Of a DNA stretch of 64,000 nt, positions 9,679-17,725 are shown piece after piece. A program made the translations under genes and the position numbers. Where the stretch lies: the NCBI GenBank assembly GCA_902516465.1, contig CABXZD010000002.1, forward strand, positions 62,001 through 126,000. Reading direction: 5' to 3'. Numbering within the stretch: position 1 is the stretch's first letter; each line of letters opens with the position of its first letter. The notes under the pieces are model-generated. The model did no database searches, was not told the DNA's origin, and worked only from the letters and a program-made list of their open reading frames with translations. This DNA comes from an uncultured Pelagibacteraceae bacterium (GTDB taxonomy: Bacteria > Pseudomonadota > Alphaproteobacteria > Pelagibacterales > Pelagibacteraceae).

Positions 9679-10240
9679 GAATTTAAAAAAAATAATTGTT
9701 TATAAGAATGATGTTTTATTCCAAATTTTAAATGAAATAAAAGATATTTTTCATTTTGATGTAATTAAGTTAAATCAAATAGATTATGAAAATTTTGAAA
9801 AAAAATTTCAGACAGATTCTCTAATAATTTCAAATTCACAAATAAATAAATTAAAGAATCAATTAGTTATAGATAAAACTCCTTTTAAAATAGAGAAGTT
9901 ATTAGAACAAATAAACCTTAAATTCTTAAAAGAAAAATTTAATTTTCAATCTGATATTTCGATAGGCTTGTACAAACTAAATATTAACTCCAGACAAATT
10001 AGTAAAAATTACAAAACGTTAAATCTTACAGAAAGAGAGATAAATTTAATACTTTTTTTGAAAAAAGTGCAAGCAGCTGTTAAAATAGAAGAACTTCAAA
10101 AAAAAGTTTGGGAATATGGAGCTGAATTAGATACCCATACAGTTGAAACACACATCTACCGCCTCAGAAAAAAGATAAAAGAAAAGTTTAATGATGAAAA
10201 TTTTATCATTAGTTCAAAAAAAGGTTATTTACTAAATTGA
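9677..10240 (+). CDS. Winged-helix transcriptional regulator with degenerate N-terminal domain
   Basis: A 187-residue protein. The C-terminal half is an OmpR/PhoB-type winged helix: LNLTEREINLILFL, then the recognition helix region THTVETHIYRLRKKIKEKF and the wing FIISSKKGYLL. The N-terminal half is about the size of a short receiver domain, but I see no acidic pocket or phosphoacceptor Asp in the expected context, so it is probably not phosphorylated by a kinase. I chose the ATG at 9677; an upstream in-frame ATG at 9578 would lie deep inside the opposed YkuD gene. The stop overlaps the TTG start of the ArfA-like gene (TTGA), so the two are probably co-translated. Target genes are unknown. 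Confidence 0.85.
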   Translation: MNLKKIIVYKNDVLFQILNEIKDIFHFDVIKLNQIDYENFEKKFQTDSLIISNSQINKLKNQLVIDKTPFKIEKLLEQINLKFLKEKFNFQSDISIGLYKLNINSRQISKNYKTLNLTEREINLILFLKKVQAAVKIEELQKKVWEYGAELDTHTVETHIYRLRKKIKEKFNDENFIISSKKGYLLN

Positions 10241-10344
10241 AAAAAAAAAACAAAATTGCAAAAAAACTTTTTACAAAAAGATTTAGACCACAGGTGATAA
10301 GACCAAAGAAAGGAAAAGGAAGTTTTAAAAGGAAAAAAAAATAA
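10237..10344 (+). CDS. arfA: Minimal ArfA-like alternative ribosome-rescue factor
   Basis: A 35-residue, extremely basic protein starting at TTG (10237); no ATG precedes it before an in-frame stop. It ends in FRPQVIRPKKGKGSFKRKKK. From memory, E. coli ArfA has FRQRVEKNKKGKGSYMRK at its core; 11 of these 18 positions match, including the whole KKGKGS block. ArfA binds stalled ribosomes with an empty mRNA channel through this basic stretch and recruits RF2 to release the peptide. Here the N-terminus is short and the protein stops right after the basic patch, without the hydrophobic degradation-prone tail that E. coli ArfA has when made from full-length mRNA. It is coupled to the upstream winged-helix gene by a TTGA overlap. 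The family call is from motif only. Confidence 0.78.
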   Translation: MKKKNKIAKKLFTKRFRPQVIRPKKGKGSFKRKKK

Positions 10345-10366
10345 ATTTAAGAATTATTTATTTTAT

Positions 10367-11308
10367 TCAAAGTCTATAAAAATTAACACCAATCATCACT
10401 CTATCCTCCTTTCCATTATAAGTAGATGAATGTTCTCTATCAGCTGGAAAAATTGCGATAAGTCCTTTTGAAGGCAATATATTTTTTTCAGGGGCATAAA
10501 GTTTCAAAATTCCAGGCTCTGTTCCAGTTTGATCCCCAATAGAGATATAATAAACCAGACTATATTTTTGATCTATTGTTTTATAATATCTATCAAAAGG
10601 GTCGATATGTCTATGAGGAGATGTTCCACTTCCAGAACTTAAAATATTAAAAAAAGATTCAACTATATGTATTTTTGCTTTAACTGATTTTTCCATTATT
10701 TTTAATAAGTCTATCTTTAAATTTTGTAAAATCTTTGAATCTTTTTCTAATAACTTTAAATCTGGGGAACACTTACCATTTCCATATCTTATATCTTTGG
10801 TTTTATTTAGTTCAACAAGATCCATCTTATATAAACTTTCGATAAGACTTGATTCAACAGGTCTTATAACGGTATATGGGTCAGAAAAAAAATTTCTTTT
10901 TATTTCGGTGTGATCTTTTGAGGCTTTTGAACTTTTTATTACGGATAAATTTTTTTTTTGTTCATATATTACATTCAAAACAGTGGTAGCCTCAGATACT
11001 TGTGGGTTAATCTCTAGTGCTTTTTTGTAACAAGGCTCAGCGTCAGTAATTTTACCTAGTCTATAGAACATATTTCCTAAGTTTTTATGAGCTTCTGCAA
11101 AGTTAGGATTAATTTCAACTGTTTTTTTATAACTTAAAATTGCCTCATCTATATTATTTAATAATTGATATGAGATTCCTAAAAAATGATTTACTTCATA
11201 GTTTAGAGGTTGAAGCTGAGATAATTTTTTAAAAATTTGTTTTGCGTTTTCTAATTTTTTTTCTTTGATGGCTTTAATACCTAGTTGAATTTCTTTACTT
11301 ATATCCAT
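10367..11308 (-). CDS. TPR-repeat 2OG-Fe(II) oxygenase-like protein
   Basis: A 313-residue fusion. Residues 1 to about 110 are TPR units (for example EAILSYKKTVEINPNFAEAHK). The C-terminal half looks like a double-stranded beta-helix 2-oxoglutarate/Fe(II) dioxygenase: HRHIDPFD near residue 233 supplies the HxD iron ligands, DREHSST near residue 292 the distal His, and DRVMIGVNF near residue 303 the Arg that binds 2-oxoglutarate. This should be a hydroxylase of unknown substrate. Its architecture parallels the TPR-sulfotransferase 3 kb away. It stands alone on the minus strand, 22 bases from the convergent ArfA-like gene. Confidence 0.85.
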   Translation of the reverse strand: MDISKEIQLGIKAIKEKKLENAKQIFKKLSQLQPLNYEVNHFLGISYQLLNNIDEAILSYKKTVEINPNFAEAHKNLGNMFYRLGKITDAEPCYKKALEINPQVSEATTVLNVIYEQKKNLSVIKSSKASKDHTEIKRNFFSDPYTVIRPVESSLIESLYKMDLVELNKTKDIRYGNGKCSPDLKLLEKDSKILQNLKIDLLKIMEKSVKAKIHIVESFFNILSSGSGTSPHRHIDPFDRYYKTIDQKYSLVYYISIGDQTGTEPGILKLYAPEKNILPSKGLIAIFPADREHSSTYNGKEDRVMIGVNFYRL

Positions 11309-11366
11309 TTAATAACTTTAATAATTATAGTTTTACCATAAGTGTTTTATGTCAAGAGGATAATAA

Positions 11367-12299
11367 TTAATTCAGTCTGGCTCCGATTTTTTGTATTATT
11401 TTTGAGGACATTTCTGTCCCTTTTTCTAAACATTCTTTCTCAGACAAACTATGAATGTGCCCATGAAGATAGCCCGCAGCAAATAAATCACCAGCTCCTG
11501 TTAAATCTAGTATTTTAAGATTCTTTTTACTTTCTACCTCTGTTACTTTGTCATCTAATATAGAAATTGCTCCTTTTTCACCTCTTGTAATTACAAGTCT
11601 TTTTCCTAATTCTTTTGCAAAAGATAGGACTTCATTGAAACTTTTTGCTTCTAATAAAGACATAATTTCATTTTCATTGGCAAAGATTATATCTAGTTTG
11701 TTTTTTACAAGCTCAAGAAAATGATGTTTATGTCTGTCTACACAAAATTGATCTGATAGAGACATTGCAACTTTATTGGCATTAAGAATAGCCTTATCAA
11801 AGGCCTTTTTAGGCTCTCCCTCATCCCATAAATATCCCTCTAAAAAAACCATCTCAGTTTCCTTAATTGTCTCTATATTAATATCGTTCTCACTAATTTT
11901 ACCTGCTGTTCCTAAAAAAGTGCACATAGTTCGTTCTGAGTCGGGTGTTACTAAAATCAGACATGTACCAGTTGGTAACATTTCTTTTTTTTTTGAATAA
12001 ATATATCTTACATTTTCTTTTTTTAATCCTTCTTCATATTTATGTCCAAAATCATCATTTGAAACTTTTCCGATAAATCCAACATCATTTCCAAGTTGTG
12101 ACAAACCTACTATCGAATTAGCTACTGATCCGCCAGAAACAGTTTTTTCTATTTTTAGGTTAGACAATAAATTTTTGAATTCATTCTCATCAAAAATCAA
12201 TTTCATTGTACCTTTAGTTAGATCATTTTTAGAAATGAAAGTTTCATTTACTTTGCAGACAACATCTACAATTGCATTTCCTATGCCAAGAATTTTCAT
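11367..12299 (-). CDS. PfkB-family sugar/nucleoside kinase (adenosine-kinase-like)
   Basis: A 310-residue ribokinase-fold kinase. I chose the ATG at 12299 because MKILGIGNAIVDVVCKV is the usual family start; the frame stays open further upstream, but that would overlap nth. The N-terminal signature is GGSVANSIVGLSQLG; the C-terminal PfkB signature is DLTGAGDLFAAGYLHG near residue 270, with the catalytic Asp in GAGD. Alphaproteobacterial homologues are annotated as adenosine kinase; substrate specificity cannot be read from the sequence. It starts 1 base after the nth stop in the grpE-to-nth minus-strand run and is the last gene of that run. Confidence 0.88.
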   Translation of the reverse strand: MKILGIGNAIVDVVCKVNETFISKNDLTKGTMKLIFDENEFKNLLSNLKIEKTVSGGSVANSIVGLSQLGNDVGFIGKVSNDDFGHKYEEGLKKENVRYIYSKKKEMLPTGTCLILVTPDSERTMCTFLGTAGKISENDINIETIKETEMVFLEGYLWDEGEPKKAFDKAILNANKVAMSLSDQFCVDRHKHHFLELVKNKLDIIFANENEIMSLLEAKSFNEVLSFAKELGKRLVITRGEKGAISILDDKVTEVESKKNLKILDLTGAGDLFAAGYLHGHIHSLSEKECLEKGTEMSSKIIQKIGARLN

Positions 12300-12300
12300 T

Positions 12301-12954
12301 TTAGGCTTTTTTAGTTTTAATTGGTTTTTTACGGTCAGGATAACAAGTTGTGCAAATTTTACAAGTAATTCCATAACAATTTCTTGCTTTACAATATTCC
12401 CTTCCATAAAAAATAATTTGAAGGTGAAGCTTGTTCCAATTTTTTTTCGGAAACAATCTTTTCAAATCTTTTTCTGTTTGAACTACATTTTTACCATTGC
12501 TCAAGCCCCATCTTTGAGCCAATCGATGTATATGTGTATCCACTGGAAAAGCAGGATGACCAAAACCTTGAGACATTACAACACTTGCAGTTTTATGACC
12601 TACTCCAGGAAGTTTCTCTAACTGTTCAAATGTCTTAGGCACTTTGCCATTATAATCTCTGATTATTATACGTGAAAGATTAAATATGCTTTTGGCTTTA
12701 ACTCTAAAAATTCCAATTTTTTTAATTAATTTTTCAATTTTTTTTCGCCCCAATTTAACAAAATGTTCTGGTTTATGATACTTTAGGTATATATTTTTAG
12801 TAACATTATTTACATTAACATCAGTGCATTGTGCAGAAAGTAAAACCGATACTAATAGCGTAAAAACGTTTCTACTTTTCAAAGGCACTCTTATTTTTGG
12901 ATAAGTCTTTTCTAAAATTTTTAGAACAATTTTTGCTCTTTGAATTTCATTCAT
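12301..12954 (-). CDS. nth: Endonuclease III (with unusual Fe-S cysteine spacing)
   Basis: A 217-residue bifunctional DNA glycosylase/AP lyase that removes oxidised pyrimidines. The helix-hairpin-helix LEKLPGVGHKTASVV (catalytic Lys near residue 120) and the catalytic Asp in FPVDTHIHRLAQRWGL near 138 are intact. The C-terminal [4Fe-4S] region normally reads C-X6-C-X2-C-X5-C. Here it reads C-X4-C-X4-C-X2-C-X2-C: five cysteines, with the second canonical position replaced by Gly. A cluster could still form with alternative ligands. It overlaps the dapB stop by 1 base. Confidence 0.94.
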   Translation of the reverse strand: MNEIQRAKIVLKILEKTYPKIRVPLKSRNVFTLLVSVLLSAQCTDVNVNNVTKNIYLKYHKPEHFVKLGRKKIEKLIKKIGIFRVKAKSIFNLSRIIIRDYNGKVPKTFEQLEKLPGVGHKTASVVMSQGFGHPAFPVDTHIHRLAQRWGLSNGKNVVQTEKDLKRLFPKKNWNKLHLQIIFYGREYCKARNCYGITCKICTTCYPDRKKPIKTKKA

Positions 12955-13730
12955 TACTTAAATTTCATAAGGTCTCTCATGGAATAAAGTCCTGGTTTTT
13001 TATTCATTAACCATTTTGCGGCTGACAATGCACCCTCAGAATATAAAGCTCTATCAAAAGCCTCATGATTTAGGACAATAATTTCTTTGCCACTTGAAAA
13101 CTTGACCTCATGCTCGCCTATAATTTCTCCTTTTCTTATTGAATTAAAGTTAATCTTATTACTATAAGGGAAAGTTTTTTTATTGAGATATTTTTTACCT
13201 ATTAAATTATAAAAATTTTTTTTTTTACCTGTGGCAATACCTTTACCTAACATTAAAGCAGTTCCAGAAGGATAATCTTTTTTGTGTTTATGGTGTACTT
13301 CATAAACTTTACTTAAAAATTTTTTGTCTAATATGCCTGAAGCAATTTCAGTCAAGAACATTAAAAGGTTAATTCCTAAACTCATATTACCAGATTTTAA
13401 AATAGGTATTTTTTTAGAAAATTTTTTAATTAAATTTTCCTCTTTTTTAGAAAAACCTGTTGTGCCTATAACTACCCTTTTTTTTTGTTTTAATGCAATT
13501 TTAAGAATTTGAAATGTACATTTTGGAGTTGTAAAATCTATTATTACATTCGCTTTTTTTAAAGACTCCTCTGTATTCAAATTAATTTTAAGACCATTAA
13601 TTTTCTTATTTATTTTTTTACTTTCAGTTAGACTGGTCAATCTAAAACTTTTGTCAGATTTTGCAGATTTAATTATCTGTTGACCCATTCTACCCATACA
13701 GCCAGTTATTGCTAAGTTTATTTTTTTCAT
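12954..13730 (-). CDS. dapB: 4-hydroxy-tetrahydrodipicolinate reductase
   Basis: DapB reduces hydroxy-tetrahydrodipicolinate with NAD(P)H in the lysine/meso-diaminopimelate pathway. The product has 258 residues, normal length. The Rossmann start ITGCMGRMGQQIIKSA, the DFTTP and GTTGF motifs and the catalytic EVHHKHKKDYPSGTAL are intact. lysA, the last enzyme of the same pathway, lies elsewhere in this window. Its ATG overlaps the stop of the preceding small membrane protein gene (ATGA), so translation is likely coupled to the dnaJ-linked transcript. Confidence 0.96.
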   Translation of the reverse strand: MKKINLAITGCMGRMGQQIIKSAKSDKSFRLTSLTESKKINKKINGLKINLNTEESLKKANVIIDFTTPKCTFQILKIALKQKKRVVIGTTGFSKKEENLIKKFSKKIPILKSGNMSLGINLLMFLTEIASGILDKKFLSKVYEVHHKHKKDYPSGTALMLGKGIATGKKKNFYNLIGKKYLNKKTFPYSNKINFNSIRKGEIIGEHEVKFSSGKEIIVLNHEAFDRALYSEGALSAAKWLMNKKPGLYSMRDLMKFK

Positions 13731-13897
13731 TTAAAGATAAGATACGAAATTATCACTACAGTGACAACAATTATAGCCCAAACGACTAAATTTTTAAAAA
13801 ATTGTTGAGATTTCGAATTTGATTTTAAGAAATTAGGAAGTACTAAAATCAAAATGGCAATTAAAAAAAAAGCAGGAATTATTTGTTCTAATCCCAC
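13727..13897 (-). CDS. Small membrane protein between dnaJ and dapB
   Basis: A 56-residue reading frame with a GTG start at 13897, beginning 3 bases after the dnaJ stop and ending in an ATGA overlap with the dapB start. The product has two hydrophobic segments (residues about 6-22, PAFFLIAILILVLPNF, and 37-55, LVVWAIIVVTVVIISYLIF) joined by a short polar KSNSKSQQ loop. That tight packing and the membrane pattern make it a convincing gene despite its size. I do not recognise a family. It is likely an inner-membrane protein with two helices; function is unknown. Confidence 0.72.
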   Translation of the reverse strand: MGLEQIIPAFFLIAILILVLPNFLKSNSKSQQFFKNLVVWAIIVVTVVIISYLIFK

Positions 13898-13900
13898 TTT

Positions 13901-15031
13901 TTAACTTTGCCAAAAATCTTTAGCTCTTTGAAAAAATCTCTTAATGCTTGGGTTTGATTTTTCATTTTCTATTTTTCTAAATCTTTCTAGCAATTCTTTT
14001 TGTTCTCTATTTAAATACACTGGAATTTCAGTTTTAACTTGTACATATAAATCTCCAAAATCTCCCTTTCGAATAAAAGGCATTCCTTTGCCCCGTAATC
14101 TAAATTGTTTACCATCCTGAGTTCCTTCTGGTATTTTAATTTTAGCTTTTTTTCCGTCAATTGTTGGTATTTCTATTGTTGTTCCAAGGGAAGCATCTGC
14201 TATAGAAATTGGAAATTCAAAAAATAAATTTACATCTGATCTTTTGAAAAGTTCATGAGATTTAACATTAACAAACAAATATAGATCACCTGCGCCACCA
14301 CCTCTTGTGCCAGCCTCACCTTTTCCAGCCAATCTAATTCTTGTTCCGTCGTCTACACCTTTTGGGATAGTAACTGATATTTTTTTGTTAGTTTGTTTGT
14401 TTCCTTGACCATTACAATCTGAACATGGATTAGTTATTTCTTCTCCATTACCGGCACACTGAGGACAAGTTTGTTGAACAGTAAAAAAACCTTGATTCGA
14501 CCGAACTCTTCCACTTCCTCCACAGTAACTACATCTATCTGGACTTGATCCAGGCTTTGAGCCATTACCTTTGCAAGTGCCACATCTTTCTGATGTAGAA
14601 AATTGTATATTTTGTTTTTTTCCTGAATATGCTTCCTCCAATGTTATTGATAGGTCATATCTAAGATCTGAACCTCTATTATTTGAATTTCTTTCTCTTG
14701 AGCTTCTTCTACCACCTCCGCCGAAGTCTCCAAAAAAATCCTCAAATATATCTGAAAAATCTGCACCACTAAAACCCCCAAAACCTCCTCGGCCTCCACC
14801 ACCATTTTCAAAAGCAGCGTGTCCAAAGTTGTCGTAGTTTTCTTTCTTAGATTTATCCGAGAGCACACCGTAAGCCTCACTTGCTTCTTTAAATTTGTCT
14901 TCAGCTTTTTTGTCACCAGGATTTTTATCAGGATGATATTTAACTGCTAATTTTCGATAAGCTGATTTAAGTTGATCGGGACTCGCTTCTCTATTTACAC
15001 CTAGGACATCATAATAATCTCTTTTAGCCAT
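13901..15031 (-). CDS. dnaJ: Chaperone DnaJ
   Basis: DnaJ is the Hsp40 co-chaperone that delivers substrates to DnaK and stimulates its ATPase. The product has 376 residues. The J-domain carries HPD at residues 33-35; a Gly/Phe-rich linker follows; then four zinc-finger repeats ([32 protein letters not shown]) and the C-terminal substrate-binding domains ([25 protein letters not shown]). It starts 27 bases after dnaK and probably shares its transcript. Confidence 0.98.
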   Translation of the reverse strand: MAKRDYYDVLGVNREASPDQLKSAYRKLAVKYHPDKNPGDKKAEDKFKEASEAYGVLSDKSKKENYDNFGHAAFENGGGGRGGFGGFSGADFSDIFEDFFGDFGGGGRRSSRERNSNNRGSDLRYDLSITLEEAYSGKKQNIQFSTSERCGTCKGNGSKPGSSPDRCSYCGGSGRVRSNQGFFTVQQTCPQCAGNGEEITNPCSDCNGQGNKQTNKKISVTIPKGVDDGTRIRLAGKGEAGTRGGGAGDLYLFVNVKSHELFKRSDVNLFFEFPISIADASLGTTIEIPTIDGKKAKIKIPEGTQDGKQFRLRGKGMPFIRKGDFGDLYVQVKTEIPVYLNREQKELLERFRKIENEKSNPSIKRFFQRAKDFWQS

Positions 15032-15058
15032 GTATTAACCTGGACAAATAGATGTCAG

Positions 15059-16984
15059 TTAAGCGCTTTTTTCTTTATTATCGTCTTTTACTTCCTCAAA
15101 ATCCGCATCAACAACATTATCGTCTTTTTTATCCTTTTCATCTTTACCATCATCTTTACCAGAGTCTGGTTTAGTGTTTTGTTGTGATTTATAAATAGCC
15201 TCTCCAAGTTTCATTGAAGCTTGAACCAGAGCCTCAGTTTTCTTTTTAATATCTTCAATATCCTCTTTTTTTAAAGACTCTTTCAATGCAAGGGACCCAT
15301 CTTCAATTGCTTTTTTTTCAGCATCTGAAATTTTAGAACCATGCTCTTTAAGGTTTTTCTCTGTTGAATGAATTAAAGTATCTGCCTGGTTTCTAACATC
15401 AACTGACTCTCTTTTCTTTTTATCAGCTTCTTTATTAGCCTCAGCGTCTTTGACCATTTTTTCAATTTCCTGATCACTTAAACCACCAGATGCTTGAATT
15501 TGAATTTTTTGTTCTTTACCAGTGCCTTTGTCTTTAGCGGACACATTAACAATTCCATTCGCGTCAATATCAAAAGTTACCTCAATTTGTGGCACTCCTC
15601 TAGCAGCAGGAGCGATACCAACTAATTCAAAATTACCTAATAATTTATTATCAGTTGCCATTTCTCTTTCACCTTGAAGAACTCTTATCGAAACTGCAGG
15701 CTGATTATCTTCGGCTGTGGAAAAAACTTGGCTTTTTTTGGTTGGTATTGTTGTATTTTTTTCAATAAGCTTTGTTGAGACTCCTCCCAAAGTTTCTATT
15801 CCTAAAGATAGTGGAGTTACATCTAATAATAGCACATCTTTTACATCTCCTTGCAATACACCTGCTTGGATTGCTGCACCCATTGCTACAACTTCATCTG
15901 GATTAACACTTTTATTTGGTTCTTTACCAAAGAAATTTTTAACTTCATTTACAACTTTAGGCATTCTAGTCATACCACCCACCATTACAATTTCATCAAC
16001 TTCACTTGCTGAAATGCCAGCATCTTTTAATGCAGTTTTACATGGTGGAATAGTTCTAGATATTAAATCTTCGACTAAAGCTTCAAGTTTTGCCCTAGTC
16101 ATTTTTAAATTAATATGTTTTGGACCAGTCTTATCAGCTGTTATAAATGGAAGGTTAATATCTGTTTGTTCAGCAGCTGATAATTCTATTTTTGCCTTTT
16201 CAGCAGCCTCTTTCAGTCTTTGTAACGCAAGTTTATCTGATTTTAAATCAATACCACTATCTTTTTTGAATTCAGAAATTAAGTATTCCACCACAGCATT
16301 ATCAAAATCTTCTCCACCTAGAAATGTATCACCATTAGTAGATTTAACTTCAAAAACCCCGTCACCTAATTCAAGAATGGAAACATCGAAAGTCCCTCCA
16401 CCTAAATCATATACAGCAATTTTTTTGTTTTGTTTTTTATCTAAACCATATGCTAGAGAAGCCGCAGTTGGTTCATTAATAATTCTTAAAACTTCAAGAC
16501 CAGCAATTTTTCCTGCATCTTTAGTTGCTTGTCTTTGAGCATCATTAAAGTAAGCTGGGACAGTAATTACAGCTTTAGTAACTGATTGTCCTAAATACTT
16601 TTCAGCTGTCTCCTTCATCTTTTGAAGTATAAAAGCTGATATCTGAGATGGTGAATATTTCTCATTTTTAGCCTCTATCCATGCGTCACCCTTTTCGGAG
16701 TTAACAATTTTGAATGGAGCTGCCTCAATATCTTTTTTTACAGTCGGGTCATCAAAATTTCTTCCTATTAATCTTTTAACTGCAAAAATAGTATTTTCTG
16801 GATTTGTTACAGCTTGTCTTTTTGCTGGTTGTCCAATTAACTTTTCATTTTTTTCAGTAAAAGCCACAACAGATGGTGTTGTTCTTGCACCTTCAGCATT
16901 CTCTAAAACTTTAGCTTGAGAACCCTCCATTATAGCAACACAAGAATTTGTTGTACCTAAATCTATTCCAATAATTTTGCTCAT
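15059..16984 (-). CDS. dnaK: Chaperone DnaK (Hsp70)
   Basis: The ATP-dependent Hsp70 chaperone. The product has 641 residues, normal length. Nucleotide-binding signatures are [16 protein letters not shown] (residues 5-20), [15 protein letters not shown] near 195 and [10 protein letters not shown]; the linker [13 protein letters not shown] and the substrate-binding domain follow. The tail ends in a charged DDG/KDD-rich linker with [12 protein letters not shown], the usual proteobacterial DnaK ending. A sigma32-type promoter lies just upstream (17008-17035), between grpE and dnaK. Confidence 0.99.
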   Translation of the reverse strand: MSKIIGIDLGTTNSCVAIMEGSQAKVLENAEGARTTPSVVAFTEKNEKLIGQPAKRQAVTNPENTIFAVKRLIGRNFDDPTVKKDIEAAPFKIVNSEKGDAWIEAKNEKYSPSQISAFILQKMKETAEKYLGQSVTKAVITVPAYFNDAQRQATKDAGKIAGLEVLRIINEPTAASLAYGLDKKQNKKIAVYDLGGGTFDVSILELGDGVFEVKSTNGDTFLGGEDFDNAVVEYLISEFKKDSGIDLKSDKLALQRLKEAAEKAKIELSAAEQTDINLPFITADKTGPKHINLKMTRAKLEALVEDLISRTIPPCKTALKDAGISASEVDEIVMVGGMTRMPKVVNEVKNFFGKEPNKSVNPDEVVAMGAAIQAGVLQGDVKDVLLLDVTPLSLGIETLGGVSTKLIEKNTTIPTKKSQVFSTAEDNQPAVSIRVLQGEREMATDNKLLGNFELVGIAPAARGVPQIEVTFDIDANGIVNVSAKDKGTGKEQKIQIQASGGLSDQEIEKMVKDAEANKEADKKKRESVDVRNQADTLIHSTEKNLKEHGSKISDAEKKAIEDGSLALKESLKKEDIEDIKKKTEALVQASMKLGEAIYKSQQNTKPDSGKDDGKDEKDKKDDNVVDADFEEVKDDNKEKSA

Positions 16985-17007
16985 TTTTTTATGTTTTATA
17001 TACTCTC

Positions 17008-17035
17008 ATATAGGGTTTAAATTGAATTCTACAAG
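17008..17035 (-). promoter_or_regulatory. Sigma32 (RpoH)-type heat-shock promoter of dnaK
   Basis: Read on the minus strand, the 63-base grpE-dnaK gap contains CTTG (complement of 17032-17035), 17 bases, then CCTATAT (complement of 17008-17014). This fits the alphaproteobacterial RpoH pattern of a CTTG -35 core and a C/T-TAT-type -10 with about 17 bases between. It places a transcription start roughly 15-20 bases before the dnaK ATG. It would give dnaK-dnaJ (and perhaps dapB onwards) heat induction independent of grpE. Predicted from sequence only. Confidence 0.6.
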
Positions 17036-17047
17036 TTGGCATAAATA

Positions 17048-17689
17048 TTATTTATCATCAGAGTTTTCTTTGTTTTTCTCACTATTTTCACTACTTTTTT
17101 CATTTTTTTTTGAGACACATACCAATGAAGGCCTTAACAGCCTTTCTTTAATAGTAAATCCCTTTTGTATTTCTTTTACTATTGTACCAGGTTCTTTTTG
17201 ATTATCTTCTATTTCCATCATAGCTTGATGAAAATTGGGGTCTAATTTTTTATTTAAACTTTCAATTGGTTTAATTTTGTTTTTAGAAAAAATAGAAATT
17301 AAATCTTTGTTTATTATGTCTAAATGCTCTAAAGTTTTTTTTAATGCCTCAGAATCTTTCAAAGCCTCATCATTTTCTAATATTTGTTTAGATCTTTCAA
17401 GATTGTCTATCAAATTTAAACATTCCTTAGCTAAAGCAAAACCTCCATATTCATATGCATCTTCCTTTTCTTTTTCAAATCTTCTTCTCTGGTTTTCCAT
17501 TTCTGCTAGAGTTCTCGATAATTTATCTTCAAGTTCTAAAATCTTTTTTTCAGACTCTTCTTTTTTTATTACCTCCTCATCATCAGACCCTTTACTGACT
17601 TCGTTATCATTATTAGTAGATTTTAACTCTTGATTATTTTTTTGATCAGATTGATTTTTTATAGTTTCATTGTTTTGCTCTTTTTCCAT
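17048..17689 (-). CDS. grpE: Nucleotide-exchange factor GrpE
   Basis: GrpE drives ADP release from DnaK. The product has 213 residues: a Lys/Glu/Asn-rich disordered N-terminus (about 60 residues), a long coiled coil (LEDKLSRTLAEMENQRRRFEKEKEDAY), then the family region LDPNFHQAMMEIEDNQKEPGTIVKEIQKGFTIKERLLRPSLV with the conserved GY/F-x-L-x-x-R-x-LRP-type ending. It opens the grpE-dnaK-dnaJ run. hrcA and rph, which often precede grpE in alphaproteobacteria, are not here; rdgB lies divergently instead. Confidence 0.96.
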   Translation of the reverse strand: MEKEQNNETIKNQSDQKNNQELKSTNNDNEVSKGSDDEEVIKKEESEKKILELEDKLSRTLAEMENQRRRFEKEKEDAYEYGGFALAKECLNLIDNLERSKQILENDEALKDSEALKKTLEHLDIINKDLISIFSKNKIKPIESLNKKLDPNFHQAMMEIEDNQKEPGTIVKEIQKGFTIKERLLRPSLVCVSKKNEKSSENSEKNKENSDDK

Positions 17690-17725
17690 GAAACTTTATA
17701 TGGTAAGAAAATCTAAAATTTCTAG

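Noticed and set aside
15717-16538. Long open frame (273 codons) antisense to dnaK
   Set aside because: It mirrors the codon structure of dnaK, and its translation is Ser-, Pro- and Phe-rich with no recognisable domain. It is a shadow of the real gene, as are several antisense frames opposite leuS, infB, pnp and katG.
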